Assembly: GCF_014648915.1 (NCBI RefSeq)
Contig: NZ_BMSA01000020.1
Location: 120,850-184,849, forward strand
Source: Streptomyces phaeofaciens
Lineage (GTDB): Bacteria; Actinomycetota; Actinomycetes; Streptomycetales; Streptomycetaceae
Reading direction: 5' to 3'
Length of the DNA: 64,000 nucleotides
The notes under the pieces were generated by a model that was given only the letters and a program-made list of their open reading frames with translations, had not been told where the DNA came from and did no database searches. Position numbers and translations under genes: made by a program. Within the stretch, counting starts at the first letter, position 1. Each line of letters begins with the position of its first letter. This document shows positions 9,042 to 17,362 of this stretch, in pieces.

Positions 9042-9057
9042 TCGAACGTGTGTTTGG
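9042..9057 (+). promoter_or_regulatory. LexA (SOS) box upstream of lexA
   Basis: The sequence tcgaacgtgtgtttgg matches the actinobacterial LexA box TCGAAC-N4-GTTCGA with a perfect left half and 4 of 6 in the right half. It lies 60 nt upstream of the lexA start, consistent with autorepression. Confidence 0.8.
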
Positions 9058-9116
9058 CGCAACCTTTCGAAAGCAACTACCGTTGTCCAGCAGGGAGACA
9101 ATCGAGAGGGGCCGAC

Positions 9117-9896
9117 GTGACCACCACCGCAGACAGTGCCACCATCACCGCCCAGGACCGCTCCCAGGGCCGACTCGAGCCGGTGCATGCGATGAACGAA
9201 GCCGTGAACCCGGAGGGGCACAAGCGCTCCCTGCCGGGCCGACCTCCAGGCATCCGGGCGGACAGCTCGGGCCTCACCGACCGGCAGCGCCGGGTGATCG
9301 AGGCCATCAGGGACTCCGTGCAGCGGCGCGGCTACCCGCCGTCGATGCGGGAGATCGGCCAGGCGGTCGGCCTGTCCAGCACCTCCTCGGTCGCGCACCA
9401 GCTGATGGCCCTGGAGCGCAAGGGCTTCCTGCGCCGCGACCCGCACCGCCCGCGCGCGTACGAGGTGCGCGGCTCCGACCAGGCCGCCACCGTGCAGCCC
9501 ACGGACACCGCCGGCAAGCCCGCCGCGTCGTACGTCCCGCTGGTCGGCCGGATCGCCGCCGGCGGTCCGATCCTCGCCGAGGAGTCCGTCGAGGACGTCT
9601 TCCCGCTCCCCCGGCAGCTCGTGGGCGACGGTGAACTGTTCGTGCTGAAGGTCGTCGGCGACTCGATGATCGAAGCCGCGATCTGCGACGGCGACTGGGT
9701 CACCGTCCGCCGCCAGCCCGTCGCGGAGAACGGCGACATCGTCGCCGCCATGCTCGACGGCGAGGCCACCGTCAAGCGCTTCAAGCGCGAGGACGGCCAT
9801 GTGTGGCTCCTCCCGCACAACGCCGCCTACGAGCCGATCCCCGGTGACGACGCGACCATCCTCGGCAAGGTGGTGGCCGTACTGCGGCGCGTCTGA
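9117..9896 (+). CDS. lexA: SOS response transcriptional repressor LexA
   Basis: A 259-residue LexA from the GTG at 9117, preceded by GAGAGGGG. The winged HTH spans about residues 54-118 (LTDRQRRVIEAI to RPRAYEVRG). The autocleavage site is A148-G149, and the catalytic dyad is S183 (VVGDSMIEA) and K220 (EATVKRFKR). An in-frame ATG at 9192 would give a 234-residue protein, so the N-terminal 25 residues are uncertain. LexA represses DNA repair genes until RecA filaments stimulate its self-cleavage. A LexA box lies just upstream. The gene is convergent with the dinG-like helicase. Confidence 0.95.
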   Translation: MTTTADSATITAQDRSQGRLEPVHAMNEAVNPEGHKRSLPGRPPGIRADSSGLTDRQRRVIEAIRDSVQRRGYPPSMREIGQAVGLSSTSSVAHQLMALERKGFLRRDPHRPRAYEVRGSDQAATVQPTDTAGKPAASYVPLVGRIAAGGPILAEESVEDVFPLPRQLVGDGELFVLKVVGDSMIEAAICDGDWVTVRRQPVAENGDIVAAMLDGEATVKRFKREDGHVWLLPHNAAYEPIPGDDATILGKVVAVLRRV

Positions 9897-9937
9897 GACC
9901 GGCGGGCGGGTCCTCACGGCCTCCGCCCCCCCTGACT

Positions 9938-9971
9938 GGGCCCCGGGATCCCTGCGCCGGTTCCGGGGCCC
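9938..9971 (+). terminator. Probable terminator of lexA
   Basis: Inverted repeat gggccccgg / ccggggccc with a 16-nt loop, 42 nt after the lexA stop. Confidence 0.55.
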
Positions 9972-10053
9972 TGTGCTGTGCCGGAACACCCGTCACCGCC
10001 GGAGGGCCGCTGCTTCGAGCGACACACGCCCGCGCAGGGCCCGTCCGCACGGA

Positions 10054-10082
10054 AGGGCCCGCCCCGCGGGGGTACGGGCCCT
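10054..10082 (-). terminator. Probable terminator of the dinG-like gene
   Basis: Inverted repeat agggcccg / cgggccct (8 bp, 13-nt loop) directly after the stop codon of the minus-strand helicase gene. Confidence 0.6.
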
Positions 10083-10085
10083 GCC

Positions 10086-12062
10086 TCACTCCGCCTCGGA
10101 CTGCTTGGCCATCGCGTCGATCGCCGCGAGCGACTTCCGCACCTGATTGCGGTCCGTGGTGTACCAGAAGTCCGGCAGGGACGCCTTCAGATAGCTCCCG
10201 TAGCGGGCGGTCGCCAGCCGCTGGTCAAGTACGGCGACCACACCGCGGTCTCCCGAGGCTCGTACGAGCCGGCCCGCGCCCTGCGCCATGAGGAGCGCCG
10301 CGTGCGTGGCCGCGACGGCCATGAAGCCGTTGCCGCCGGCCTCCTCCACCGCCTTCTGGCGGGCGCTCATCAGCGGGTCGTCCGGGCGCGGGAACGGGAT
10401 CTTGTCCATGACGACCAGCTGACAGCTGGGGCCCGGGACGTCGACGCCCTGCCAGAGGGACAGGGTGCCGAAGAGACACGTCTGCGGATCCGCCGCGAAG
10501 TTCTTGATCAGCTCGCCGAGGGTCTCCTCGCCCTGGAGGAGGATCGGGAACTCGGGGATGCGGGTGCGCAGCTCCTCGGCGGCCAGCTGGGCGGCCCGCA
10601 TGGAGGAGAAGAGGCCGAGGGTCCGGCCGCCGGCGGCCTGGATCAGCTCGGTGAGTTCGTCCAGCATGTCCCCGCGGTCGCCGTCGCGCGCGGGGCGCGC
10701 CAGGTGCTTGGCCACGTAGAGGATGCCCTGCTTGGGGTAGTCGAAGGGCGAGCCGACGTCGATGCCCTTCCACTGCGGCAGGTCGTCGCCCTCCGTACCC
10801 TCGGGCGCGAGTCCCATCGAGGCGCCGACGCCGTTGAAGTCGCCGCCCAGCTTGAGAGTCGCCGACGCCAGGGTCACCGAGCGGTCCGCGAACAGCTTCT
10901 CCCGCAGCAGGCCGGACACCGACATCGGCGCGACGCGCAGGGAGGCACCGAAGCGGTCGTGCCGCTCGTACCAGACGACGTCGTACTCGGAGCCGTCGAC
11001 GATCCGCTCCGCCACGGCGTGCACGGACTCCACGGAGGCGAGCGCCTGCTTGCGGACCGCGTCCTCGTCCTGCACGGACTTGTCGCGGGTCGCCCCGATC
11101 GCGGAGATCACGGTGCGGGCGGCGTCGCGCAGCGCCATCAGGGCGTAGCCGAGATCCTCCGGGATCTCCTCCAGCCGACCCGGCAGCGCCAGCTCCATCA
11201 GCCGCTCGAAGCCCTCGGCGGCGGTCTGGAGCTGGTCGGCGGCCTTCTCGTTGACCAGCTTCGCGGCCCGGCGCACCGCGCGGTTCACCTGGCCCGGGGT
11301 GAGCTCGCCGGTGGCGACGCCGGTGACGCGCGAAACCAGCTCGTGGGCCTCGTCGACGATCAGCACCTCGTGCTGCGGCAGGACCGGGGCGCCCTCGATG
11401 GCGTCGATGGCCAGCAGGGCGTGGTTGGTGACGACGACCTCGGCCAGCTTGGCCCGCTCACGGGCCATCTCGGCGAAGCACTCGGCGCCGTAGGCGCATT
11501 TCGACGCGCCCAGGCACTCCCGGGAGGACACCGACACCTGGGCCCAGGCCCGGTCGGAGACGCCGGGCGTCAGGTCGTCGCGGTCGCCGGACTCGGTGTC
11601 GTCCGACCAGTCCCGCAGGCGCAGCAGGTCCTGGCCCAGCTTGCTCGTGGGCGCGGCCGCCTCGAACTGGTCGAAGAGGCCCTCCTCCTCGTCCTGCGGG
11701 ACGCCTTCGTGCAGGCGGTGCAGGCACAGGTAGTTCGACCTGCCCTTGAGCATGGCGAACTCCGGGCGGCGGCGCAGCAGCGGATGCAGTGCGTCGACCG
11801 TGCGCGGCAGGTCGCGCTCCACGAGCTGGCGCTGAAGGGCCAGCGTGGCGGTCGCCACCACGACCCGCTCCCCGTGCGCGAGCGCGGGCACGAGGTAGCC
11901 GAGCGACTTACCTGTGCCGGTGCCGGCCTGGACGAGCAGGTGGGATCCGTCGTCGATGGCCTCTGCGACGGCTTCGGCCATGGTCACCTGGCCGGGGCGC
12001 TCCGTGCCACCGACGGCGGACACAGCGGCGTGCAGGAGTTCAGGGAGAGAGGGCTTCGTCAT
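10086..12062 (-). CDS. dinG: ATP-dependent DNA helicase, DinG/XPD type
   Basis: A 658-residue superfamily 2 helicase of the DinG/XPD/YoaA class. Walker A is AGTGTGKS (46-53) and Walker B is VDEAHE. Four cysteines (one in NYLCLH and three in the SRECLGASKCAYGAECF segment) form the iron-sulfur cluster site typical of XPD-like helicases. Late motifs include SATL and the QGAGRLVR motif VI. Such helicases unwind forked DNA, R-loops or G-quadruplexes. The gene lies tail to tail with lexA, and I saw no LexA box at its own promoter (12063-12286). The symbol is a family-level assignment. Confidence 0.92.
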   Translation of the reverse strand: MTKPSLPELLHAAVSAVGGTERPGQVTMAEAVAEAIDDGSHLLVQAGTGTGKSLGYLVPALAHGERVVVATATLALQRQLVERDLPRTVDALHPLLRRRPEFAMLKGRSNYLCLHRLHEGVPQDEEEGLFDQFEAAAPTSKLGQDLLRLRDWSDDTESGDRDDLTPGVSDRAWAQVSVSSRECLGASKCAYGAECFAEMARERAKLAEVVVTNHALLAIDAIEGAPVLPQHEVLIVDEAHELVSRVTGVATGELTPGQVNRAVRRAAKLVNEKAADQLQTAAEGFERLMELALPGRLEEIPEDLGYALMALRDAARTVISAIGATRDKSVQDEDAVRKQALASVESVHAVAERIVDGSEYDVVWYERHDRFGASLRVAPMSVSGLLREKLFADRSVTLASATLKLGGDFNGVGASMGLAPEGTEGDDLPQWKGIDVGSPFDYPKQGILYVAKHLARPARDGDRGDMLDELTELIQAAGGRTLGLFSSMRAAQLAAEELRTRIPEFPILLQGEETLGELIKNFAADPQTCLFGTLSLWQGVDVPGPSCQLVVMDKIPFPRPDDPLMSARQKAVEEAGGNGFMAVAATHAALLMAQGAGRLVRASGDRGVVAVLDQRLATARYGSYLKASLPDFWYTTDRNQVRKSLAAIDAMAKQSEAE

Positions 12063-12286
12063 AGCGCGACCACCCTACGGCTCGGGACTGACAAACGGGT
12101 GATTGCGCAGGTGGTCGGGGAGGGGAGCGGTGACGGAGTCAAGGTCTGGGGTTCTCGGATTCGGGGTCGGCGGGGGCTCGGTCCTGGGATGTGGCCGGGG
12201 CCGAGAAATTTTCGCGAAGGGAGGGACGTGCGGGAACCGTCGCGATTCCCGAGGCGTTCTCTGTGTGACGGTCCGAATGCGGAGTG

Positions 12287-12898
12287 TCACAGAACATCAC
12301 GCAGGTGCCGGTCCCGGACCATGAGGGCGGCCCGCTTGGCGGGGAGGTCGACCTCGGCGGAGAACCGGAAGCCTGCGCTCAGGAAAGCGGCGACGGAGGG
12401 GGTGTTGCGAAGGTCTGGTTCGGCGACGACACGTGCGCAGGAGGGTCTCTGGCCCAGTACGAGATCGGCGACGGCTCTGAGCAGCAGGCCGCCGAGCCCT
12501 CGCCCCCGGTCGGCGACCTGGCCGAGAAGAAGGTGGACCCCGGTGTCGTGAGGCCTCGCCGGGTAATGGCGTGCCAGCGGGTCGAGGTCCGCCCGGTAGA
12601 TCTCCCAGTAGCTCATCGGCGTGCCCGCCAACACGCCCAGGCACGGAACGCTGTGCCCGTCGCCGACGAGTTGGCGGCGCAGATGCCGCTCGGTCACGGA
12701 CACGGGTCCTGCCAGTTCCCAGAACGCCGCGACCTCGGGGTCGTTCATCCACCGCCCCACGCACGGAAGATCCCGCTCCACGTGTACGGGGACGAGGCGG
12801 AACACACCCGCGGGCGTGACCGTCGGACCCCAGTCACCGACACTGCCGAGCAGATGGTCGTCCGGACCGGTGGCCGCGGTGGTACCGGGGGCAGGCAC
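12287..12898 (-). CDS. GNAT acetyltransferase of NI-siderophore biosynthesis
   Basis: A 203-residue GNAT of the type found with IucA/IucC synthetases (IucB/RhbD-like). MNDPEVAAFWEL, PMSYWEIYRADLDPLARHY and the GVHLLLGQVADRGRGLGGLLLRAV acetyl-CoA loop are the family hallmarks. It is expected to acylate an N-hydroxylated or free amine of the diamine building block. I place the start at GTG 12898, 7 nt after a strong GAGAGGAG; a longer frame begins with a TTG at 12955 that has no ribosome site and adds an Ala/Thr-rich stretch. It is the last gene of the aminotransferase-synthetase-acetyltransferase operon, 80 nt after the synthetase stop. Confidence 0.87.
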   Translation of the reverse strand: MPAPGTTAATGPDDHLLGSVGDWGPTVTPAGVFRLVPVHVERDLPCVGRWMNDPEVAAFWELAGPVSVTERHLRRQLVGDGHSVPCLGVLAGTPMSYWEIYRADLDPLARHYPARPHDTGVHLLLGQVADRGRGLGGLLLRAVADLVLGQRPSCARVVAEPDLRNTPSVAAFLSAGFRFSAEVDLPAKRAALMVRDRHLRDVL

Positions 12899-12978
12899 GG
12901 CGGGGCTCCTCTCAGTGGTTGCAGTGGCGGCGGCAGTGGTGGCGGCGGCGGACAACGGTCGGCGGCGGTCGGTTCAGT

Positions 12979-15129
12979 TCAGAGATGAAGGGGGTTGGCG
13001 ATGGTGACGTAGACGGACTGGGTGTCCACCGGGCCGACGAGTTCGTCCAGGCCGTGCAGGCGGGTCAGCAGGTTGGCCTTGCAGCGCAGGGTGGGTGAGT
13101 CCAGCAGGCGGGCGGGCAGGGAGCTGCGCAGCCGGTCGGGACCGGAGGCGGTGTCGGTGAGGAAGCGTCGGAAGGCGGCGAGCAGCAGGCGCTCGTCGGC
13201 GAGCTTCTGCGAGCCGAACGCTCCGACGAGTCCGAGCACGTTGTTGATGCCGAGGTAGTAGGCGAAGCGCTCGTCGGCGACGTCGTCGCTGACGAAGGTG
13301 TCGCTGCGCTCGCCGATGCCGGGCAGCCGGGCGTCCAGTTCCGCACGGCGGGAGTGGCGGAAGTAGTAGCCCTGGTTGTCGCGGTAGCGGCCGCCGGTGG
13401 GCCAGCCGTCGGGGTCCAGCAGGAGGAGCGTGTTCTGCTGGTGCGCCTCCAGGGCGATGCCGGCCTCACCGTCCAGCCACAGGACGGGGCGTACGACCTG
13501 CTCCAGGTAGCGCAGGAACCACTCGGCGGCGACCGCCGCTCGGGGACGGCCTGTCCGCTCGGCGAGGCGGGTGACCAGGGTGGCGAGCCGCGAGCTGTGC
13601 GCGGGGAACCGGTCCGGGCCGGGCGGAAGGGGCCCCGCTGTCGGGAGATCCTCCGCATCGCCGGTCGGTCCGAGGTGCTGCTCCGTGGCGCGGCGGGGGT
13701 ACGGCCGGGGTGCGACGAGGCCGGCGACGCAGGTGACGTCGTCGACCGGGCCGAACGGATTGTGGCGGATCACCACGTCGAGACCCGTCACGGGGAGGCC
13801 GTCCGTCCCGTCGACCGCGAGCCAGGCCGGATCGCGGACGATGTCGAAGCCGGGGTGGGCCGCCTGCCACTGCTTGACCAGGCCGGCGCGCAAGAGGCGG
13901 TGCACCTCGACGCCGCGGTGGAGTTCCTTGCGGAGGTTCTCCCGACGGGAGTTGGTGATGCGCAGGGCCAGCGACAGCTTCAACATCGCCGGGGCATCGG
14001 ACCGGTGGACGGTTCGGACCGAGGAGGTGGGATGCCAGGGGGCTCCGTGTGCCCCGAGGTCGCGGAGGGCCCCGGCATCGAGCAGGGCAATGACCTCGGG
14101 GCGGTGCAGAACCTCGCGCAGTTGCCAGGGGTGCAGGGGCAGCGCCGCGTAGCCGTCGGGCAGCGGCAGCCCTGAACCGGCGAGCCGGGCCGTCAGCCGG
14201 TCGGCGGCGACGGTACGCCCCCGGGCTGTCCAGGCGGAGTCGCCGGCGAGGACGGAAGGAGCGACAGCGAACCAGTGGAGGAGGAAGGAGCCACGTGACT
14301 CGGGTGAGTACAGGCGCGCTTCGGCGTCCGAGAGGCCCTCTCGGCTCTTCGGGGTCGGGTGCAGGGGATGCCCGAGGACCAGTGCCTGCTCGGCGGAGAG
14401 AAACAGATCGGGTCCGTCGGCGGGATGTTCCCGGCGTTCGCGGATGAAGGCGGCCGTACGGCGGACGGAGTCGGCGACACGGGCCACGAGGTCGAGGCCG
14501 TCGCTGGGCAGGGAGGCGGGGGCGGGGCGCGGCGTATCCGGCGGGCCGACCTGATCGGTCGGGGCGGCCGGACCGGTCGGGGCGGTCGCGCCGGTCGCGC
14601 CATCCAGCTCGGTGGGACCAGTCGGGCCCGTCGCTCCGGTCGCTCCGGTCGCGCCAATCGCGCCATCCAGGCCGGTCTGACCGGTCGGGCCCGTCAGGCC
14701 ATCCGTGCCGGGGCTCTCGCGGGTCAGGAGGGCCGCGAGGGTGACGGCGTCCAGCGCAGGCGCGGGCTCGGGTGCGTGTTCCAGGCGGGGGAGACCGAGG
14801 CGGTGGAAGCCGGTCGGGGACCAGTGGAGGACGGGGGTGAGAAGGGCGGTGCCGCTGGCGGGGAGCGGTACGCGGAGGATGCCGGCGCCGGGGGCGGAGA
14901 GGCCGGTCTCACGGATCCAGCAGCGCAGCAGGTTCTCCACGGTCGCGGCTTGTGCGGCCGTGTGCGGGTCGGGGTGGTCGAGGAGGTCGGCCGGAGCGGT
15001 TCGGAGCGGTTCGGTGCGGGTGGTTCCTCCCTGTTGGCGGGGGGCCGGGACGAAGGAGGTCGAGGCGGGTGCGGGAGCTTGTGAGGGTGTGGAGGGCGGT
15101 TGCTCTGCGGGCTGGGGGGAGGTGGTCAA
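12979..15129 (-). CDS. IucA/IucC family NRPS-independent siderophore synthetase with collagen-like insert
   Basis: A 716-residue NIS synthetase, which condenses a polyamine derivative with a carboxylate such as citrate using ATP. Family motifs include HPLHPTPKSREG, LPLHPWQL, the HPTSSVRT ATP-binding segment, KLSLALRITNSRREN and, near the C-terminus, EAHQQNTLLLLD and YRDNQGYY. The TTG start at 15129 overlaps the aminotransferase stop as TTGA and follows GAGGAA, so the two genes are translationally coupled. Residues 1-45 are Pro/Ser/Thr-rich. Residues 141-197 form a Gly-X-Y collagen-like stretch inserted before the core domain, absent from typical members, which explains the length of 716 versus about 600. 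The siderophore product is not predictable here; no hydroxylase or decarboxylase gene is adjacent. Confidence 0.9.
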   Translation of the reverse strand: MTTSPQPAEQPPSTPSQAPAPASTSFVPAPRQQGGTTRTEPLRTAPADLLDHPDPHTAAQAATVENLLRCWIRETGLSAPGAGILRVPLPASGTALLTPVLHWSPTGFHRLGLPRLEHAPEPAPALDAVTLAALLTRESPGTDGLTGPTGQTGLDGAIGATGATGATGPTGPTELDGATGATAPTGPAAPTDQVGPPDTPRPAPASLPSDGLDLVARVADSVRRTAAFIRERREHPADGPDLFLSAEQALVLGHPLHPTPKSREGLSDAEARLYSPESRGSFLLHWFAVAPSVLAGDSAWTARGRTVAADRLTARLAGSGLPLPDGYAALPLHPWQLREVLHRPEVIALLDAGALRDLGAHGAPWHPTSSVRTVHRSDAPAMLKLSLALRITNSRRENLRKELHRGVEVHRLLRAGLVKQWQAAHPGFDIVRDPAWLAVDGTDGLPVTGLDVVIRHNPFGPVDDVTCVAGLVAPRPYPRRATEQHLGPTGDAEDLPTAGPLPPGPDRFPAHSSRLATLVTRLAERTGRPRAAVAAEWFLRYLEQVVRPVLWLDGEAGIALEAHQQNTLLLLDPDGWPTGGRYRDNQGYYFRHSRRAELDARLPGIGERSDTFVSDDVADERFAYYLGINNVLGLVGAFGSQKLADERLLLAAFRRFLTDTASGPDRLRSSLPARLLDSPTLRCKANLLTRLHGLDELVGPVDTQSVYVTIANPLHL
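14539..14709 (-). repeat. Collagen-like Gly-X-Y triplet repeat inside the siderophore synthetase gene
   Basis: Nineteen consecutive codon triplets encode residues 141-197; eleven uninterrupted G-X-Y units (141-173, for example GAT GAT GAT GPT GPT) are followed by eight more in register, of which four keep the Gly. Thr dominates the Y position. At DNA level the region is a degenerate 9-bp repeat (ggtcgcgcc / ggtcgctcc variants). Confidence 0.88.
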
Positions 15130-16979
15130 GGTCGTTCCTCGTGAGGTGGGGCCGGGATCGGCCGGCTCTGCCGGGTGAGGGGGTGATCCGTGTGGGCCGT
15201 GCCGTCGGCGTGGGCGCGGGCCACCGCCTCCATCGCGTCGGCCAGGCGGTCGAGTACGGCTGCCGTCTGTTCGTCGGTGATCGTCAGAGGAGGCAGGAGT
15301 CGTACGACGCTCGCGTGGCGGCCGCCGAGTTCGACGATCAGGCCACGGCGCAGGCACTCCCGTTGGAGGGTGGCGGCCAGCTCGGGGGCGGCGGGGTAGG
15401 GGCCTTGGGCAGGGACTGCCGTCTCGGCCACGAGCAGTTCGGCCGACGCCGCGTCGGTGCGAGGCGCGTGACCGGGGAGGGCGTGGGCGTCGAGTCCGGC
15501 CACCGTCGTGCCGAGGCCGACGGCGGGGTGGGCGGCGGTCGAGGCGGCGGCCGGGTGTCCGTGGTCGCTGTCGCCGCCGAGGGTTCCGCCCCACTCCAGC
15601 CCTTGCGCCCGCTCCCCCTCCGGGTCGACCAGCTCGATCCCAATCATCAGGCCGCGCCCGCGGACGTCCCCGATGCAGGGGAAGTGCGCTGCCATGCAGC
15701 GGAGTTGGCTCAGCATGCGGGAGCCGAGCGTGGCCGCGCGGTGGGCGAGGTCGTTCTCGCGGACATAGGCGAGGGTGGCCGTGCCGGCGGCCATGGCGAG
15801 CTGGTTGCCGCGGAACGTGCCAGCGTGGGCGCCGGGTTCCCAGACGTCGAGGTCGTCGCGGTAGACGACGACGGCCAGGGGCAGGCTGCCGCCGATGGCC
15901 TTGGAGAGGACCATCACGTCGGGGGTGACACCGCTATGTTCCACCGCCCAGAAGGCGCCGGTGCGGCCGACGCCCGTCTGGACCTCGTCGGCGATGAGGG
16001 GGATGGCGCGGTCCGCCGTGATCTGCCGTATGCGGCGCATCCAGTTGTCCGGCGCGGGAATCACCCCGCCCTCGCCCTGGACGGGTTCGAGGATCATCCC
16101 GGCGGGTGGGCGGACACCGGACTTGGGGTCGTCGAGGAGGGATTCGGTCCAGCGGGCGGAGAGTTCGGCGCCGGGCCGGCCGCCGACTCCGAACGGGCAG
16201 CGGTAGTCGTGCGGATAGGGCAGGCGGGTCACCCGGACGTCGAAGGCGCCTCCGGAGGCTTCGAGGGATCCGGCGGTCATGCCGTGGTAGGCGCCGGTGA
16301 AGGCCAGGACGCCGGTGCGGCCGGTGGCGGCGCGGACCAGCTTGAGCGCGGCCTCCACCGCGTCCGTGCCGGCCGGGCCGCAGAACTGCACCCGCGCGTG
16401 GTCGGTGAGCCCGGGCGGCAGGGTGCGGAACAGCTCGGTGATGAAGGCGTCCTTGACGGGAGTGGCGAGGTCGAGGACATGCAGGGGTGCTCCCGAGTCG
16501 AGGACCTTGCGGATGGCCTCCAGCACGACGGGGTGGTTGTGGCCGAGCGCGAGGGTGCCGGCACCGGAGAGGCAGTCGAGGTAGCGGCGGCCGTCCGCAC
16601 CCTCGATGGTCAGTCCGCGCGCCCGGACCGGCACGATGGGAAGGGCGCGCGCGTAGGTGCGCGCGGCGGACTCGCGCGCCGACTGGCGCCGCAGGATCCC
16701 CTCATGCACGGCCGGCGTTCTCGTCGGCACTCCGGCCATCGAAGCCGCGCCCGCCGATGCCGTAACCGGGCCGGTCTCATCGACATCCGCCCCAACGGCA
16801 TCCGCCCCATCGCCATGCGCCTCACCGGCATCCGCCTGACCGGCATCCGCCTGACCGGCATTCGCCGCACCGGCATGCGCCACGGTGACAGCACTCACAC
16901 CGCCGGCAGCAGTGGCACTCCCCGACACCCGTGCCGCATCCCCCTCCGCGGCATCCCCCTCCGCCACAGGCTCGGTCAC
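15126..16979 (-). CDS. Diaminobutyrate-2-oxoglutarate-type aminotransferase of a siderophore operon
   Basis: A fold-type I PLP aminotransferase of the class III group (DABA aminotransferase-like), about 617 residues from GTG 16979 (a GTG at 16985 is equally possible; both follow ggaggacggggag). Key motifs: FCGPAGTDAVEAALK (cofactor phosphate), FTGAYHGMT, LIADEVQTGVGRTG with the PLP Asp, and LSKAIGGSLP with the Schiff-base Lys. It probably makes L-2,4-diaminobutyrate. Two regions are unusual: an N-terminal extension of about 90 residues with Ala/Gly/Asp repeats, and a ~60-residue Gly/Ala/His-rich insert after MIGIELVDPEG before the conserved LQRECLRRGLI. It is the first gene of the siderophore operon and overlaps the synthetase start. 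Confidence 0.88.
   Translation of the reverse strand: MTEPVAEGDAAEGDAARVSGSATAAGGVSAVTVAHAGAANAGQADAGQADAGEAHGDGADAVGADVDETGPVTASAGAASMAGVPTRTPAVHEGILRRQSARESAARTYARALPIVPVRARGLTIEGADGRRYLDCLSGAGTLALGHNHPVVLEAIRKVLDSGAPLHVLDLATPVKDAFITELFRTLPPGLTDHARVQFCGPAGTDAVEAALKLVRAATGRTGVLAFTGAYHGMTAGSLEASGGAFDVRVTRLPYPHDYRCPFGVGGRPGAELSARWTESLLDDPKSGVRPPAGMILEPVQGEGGVIPAPDNWMRRIRQITADRAIPLIADEVQTGVGRTGAFWAVEHSGVTPDVMVLSKAIGGSLPLAVVVYRDDLDVWEPGAHAGTFRGNQLAMAAGTATLAYVRENDLAHRAATLGSRMLSQLRCMAAHFPCIGDVRGRGLMIGIELVDPEGERAQGLEWGGTLGGDSDHGHPAAASTAAHPAVGLGTTVAGLDAHALPGHAPRTDAASAELLVAETAVPAQGPYPAAPELAATLQRECLRRGLIVELGGRHASVVRLLPPLTITDEQTAAVLDRLADAMEAVARAHADGTAHTDHPLTRQSRPIPAPPHEERP
16821..16880. repeat. Four 15-bp tandem repeats in the aminotransferase N-terminal coding region
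   Basis: Four head-to-tail 15-nt units of the form ctgaccggcatccgc, with minor substitutions, encode a repeated Ala-Asp/Asn-Ala-Gly-Gln/Glu pentapeptide on the minus strand. Confidence 0.85.
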
Positions 16980-17362
16980 GGCCACTGCTCCCCGTCCTCC
17001 CGCTGTCCAGAGGCAAGTCGGCGCATCGCGCGGGTGGCCGGGTTCCCGGTCGCCGGATCCGCGCACCTCGGACGGCGTCCTCGTCGCTTCGGTGGAATTC
17101 CGCACGGGGGGCCGGGCACCGGCAGCAGGCCTCCACCGCTACCAACCGCGGAGCCCGTACCGGGTTACGGGTTGCTTCAAGATCCTTGCCGTGACGGAAC
17201 CGTTGCCGTTCCGTCGGGAGTCCCCCACAGCGAACGCATATCGTGTGATGCCGTCGCACGTGACCGTGAGACCCGGGTGAACTCGCCATGAGATCTGGGC
17301 GAGTATCCACTCGGGACCGGTCGGCGGCTCCAAGTTCGTAGACATCAGGGGGAGTTCAGACC
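16980..17362. other. Divergent intergenic region between the siderophore operon and the protease gene
   Basis: About 380 bp without a gene. It must carry the promoters of both flanking genes. An inverted repeat gacggaac / gttccgtc (17193-17215) is visible. I searched by eye for the actinobacterial iron box (TTAGGTTAGGCTCACCTAA type) and did not find a match, so iron control is not evident from the sequence. Confidence 0.5.

Larger units (their letters stand above)
8514..9116. other. 603-bp divergent control region between nrdR and lexA
   Basis: No protein-coding gene is supported here. It holds two NrdR-box-like sites on the nrdR side (8622-8668), a 21-bp tandem duplication (8747-8788), GC-alternating stretches around 8690-8710 and 8783-8800, and a LexA box (9042-9057) on the lexA side. 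I saw no cobalamin riboswitch, which in Streptomyces is expected at the class Ia nrd operon rather than here. Confidence 0.6.

Noticed and set aside
8514..9116. Cobalamin riboswitch upstream of nrdRJ
   Set aside because: No B12-box-like sequence or typical multi-stem pattern was seen; in Streptomyces this element is known at the class Ia reductase operon.
12063..12286. LexA box at the DinG-like gene
   Set aside because: No GAAC-N4-GTTC-like sequence was found in the promoter gap.
9978..12551. An 857-codon plus-strand frame opposite the DinG-like helicase
   Set aside because: Shadow frame. The helicase motifs and iron-sulfur cysteines on the minus strand settle which strand codes.
12899..12955. 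Longer acetyltransferase beginning at a TTG
   Set aside because: No ribosome site precedes it and the added residues are Ala/Thr low complexity; GTG 12898 has a strong GAGAGGAG.
16980..17362. Iron box controlling the siderophore operon
   Set aside because: No palindrome resembling TTAGGTTAGGCTCACCTAA was found on either strand.
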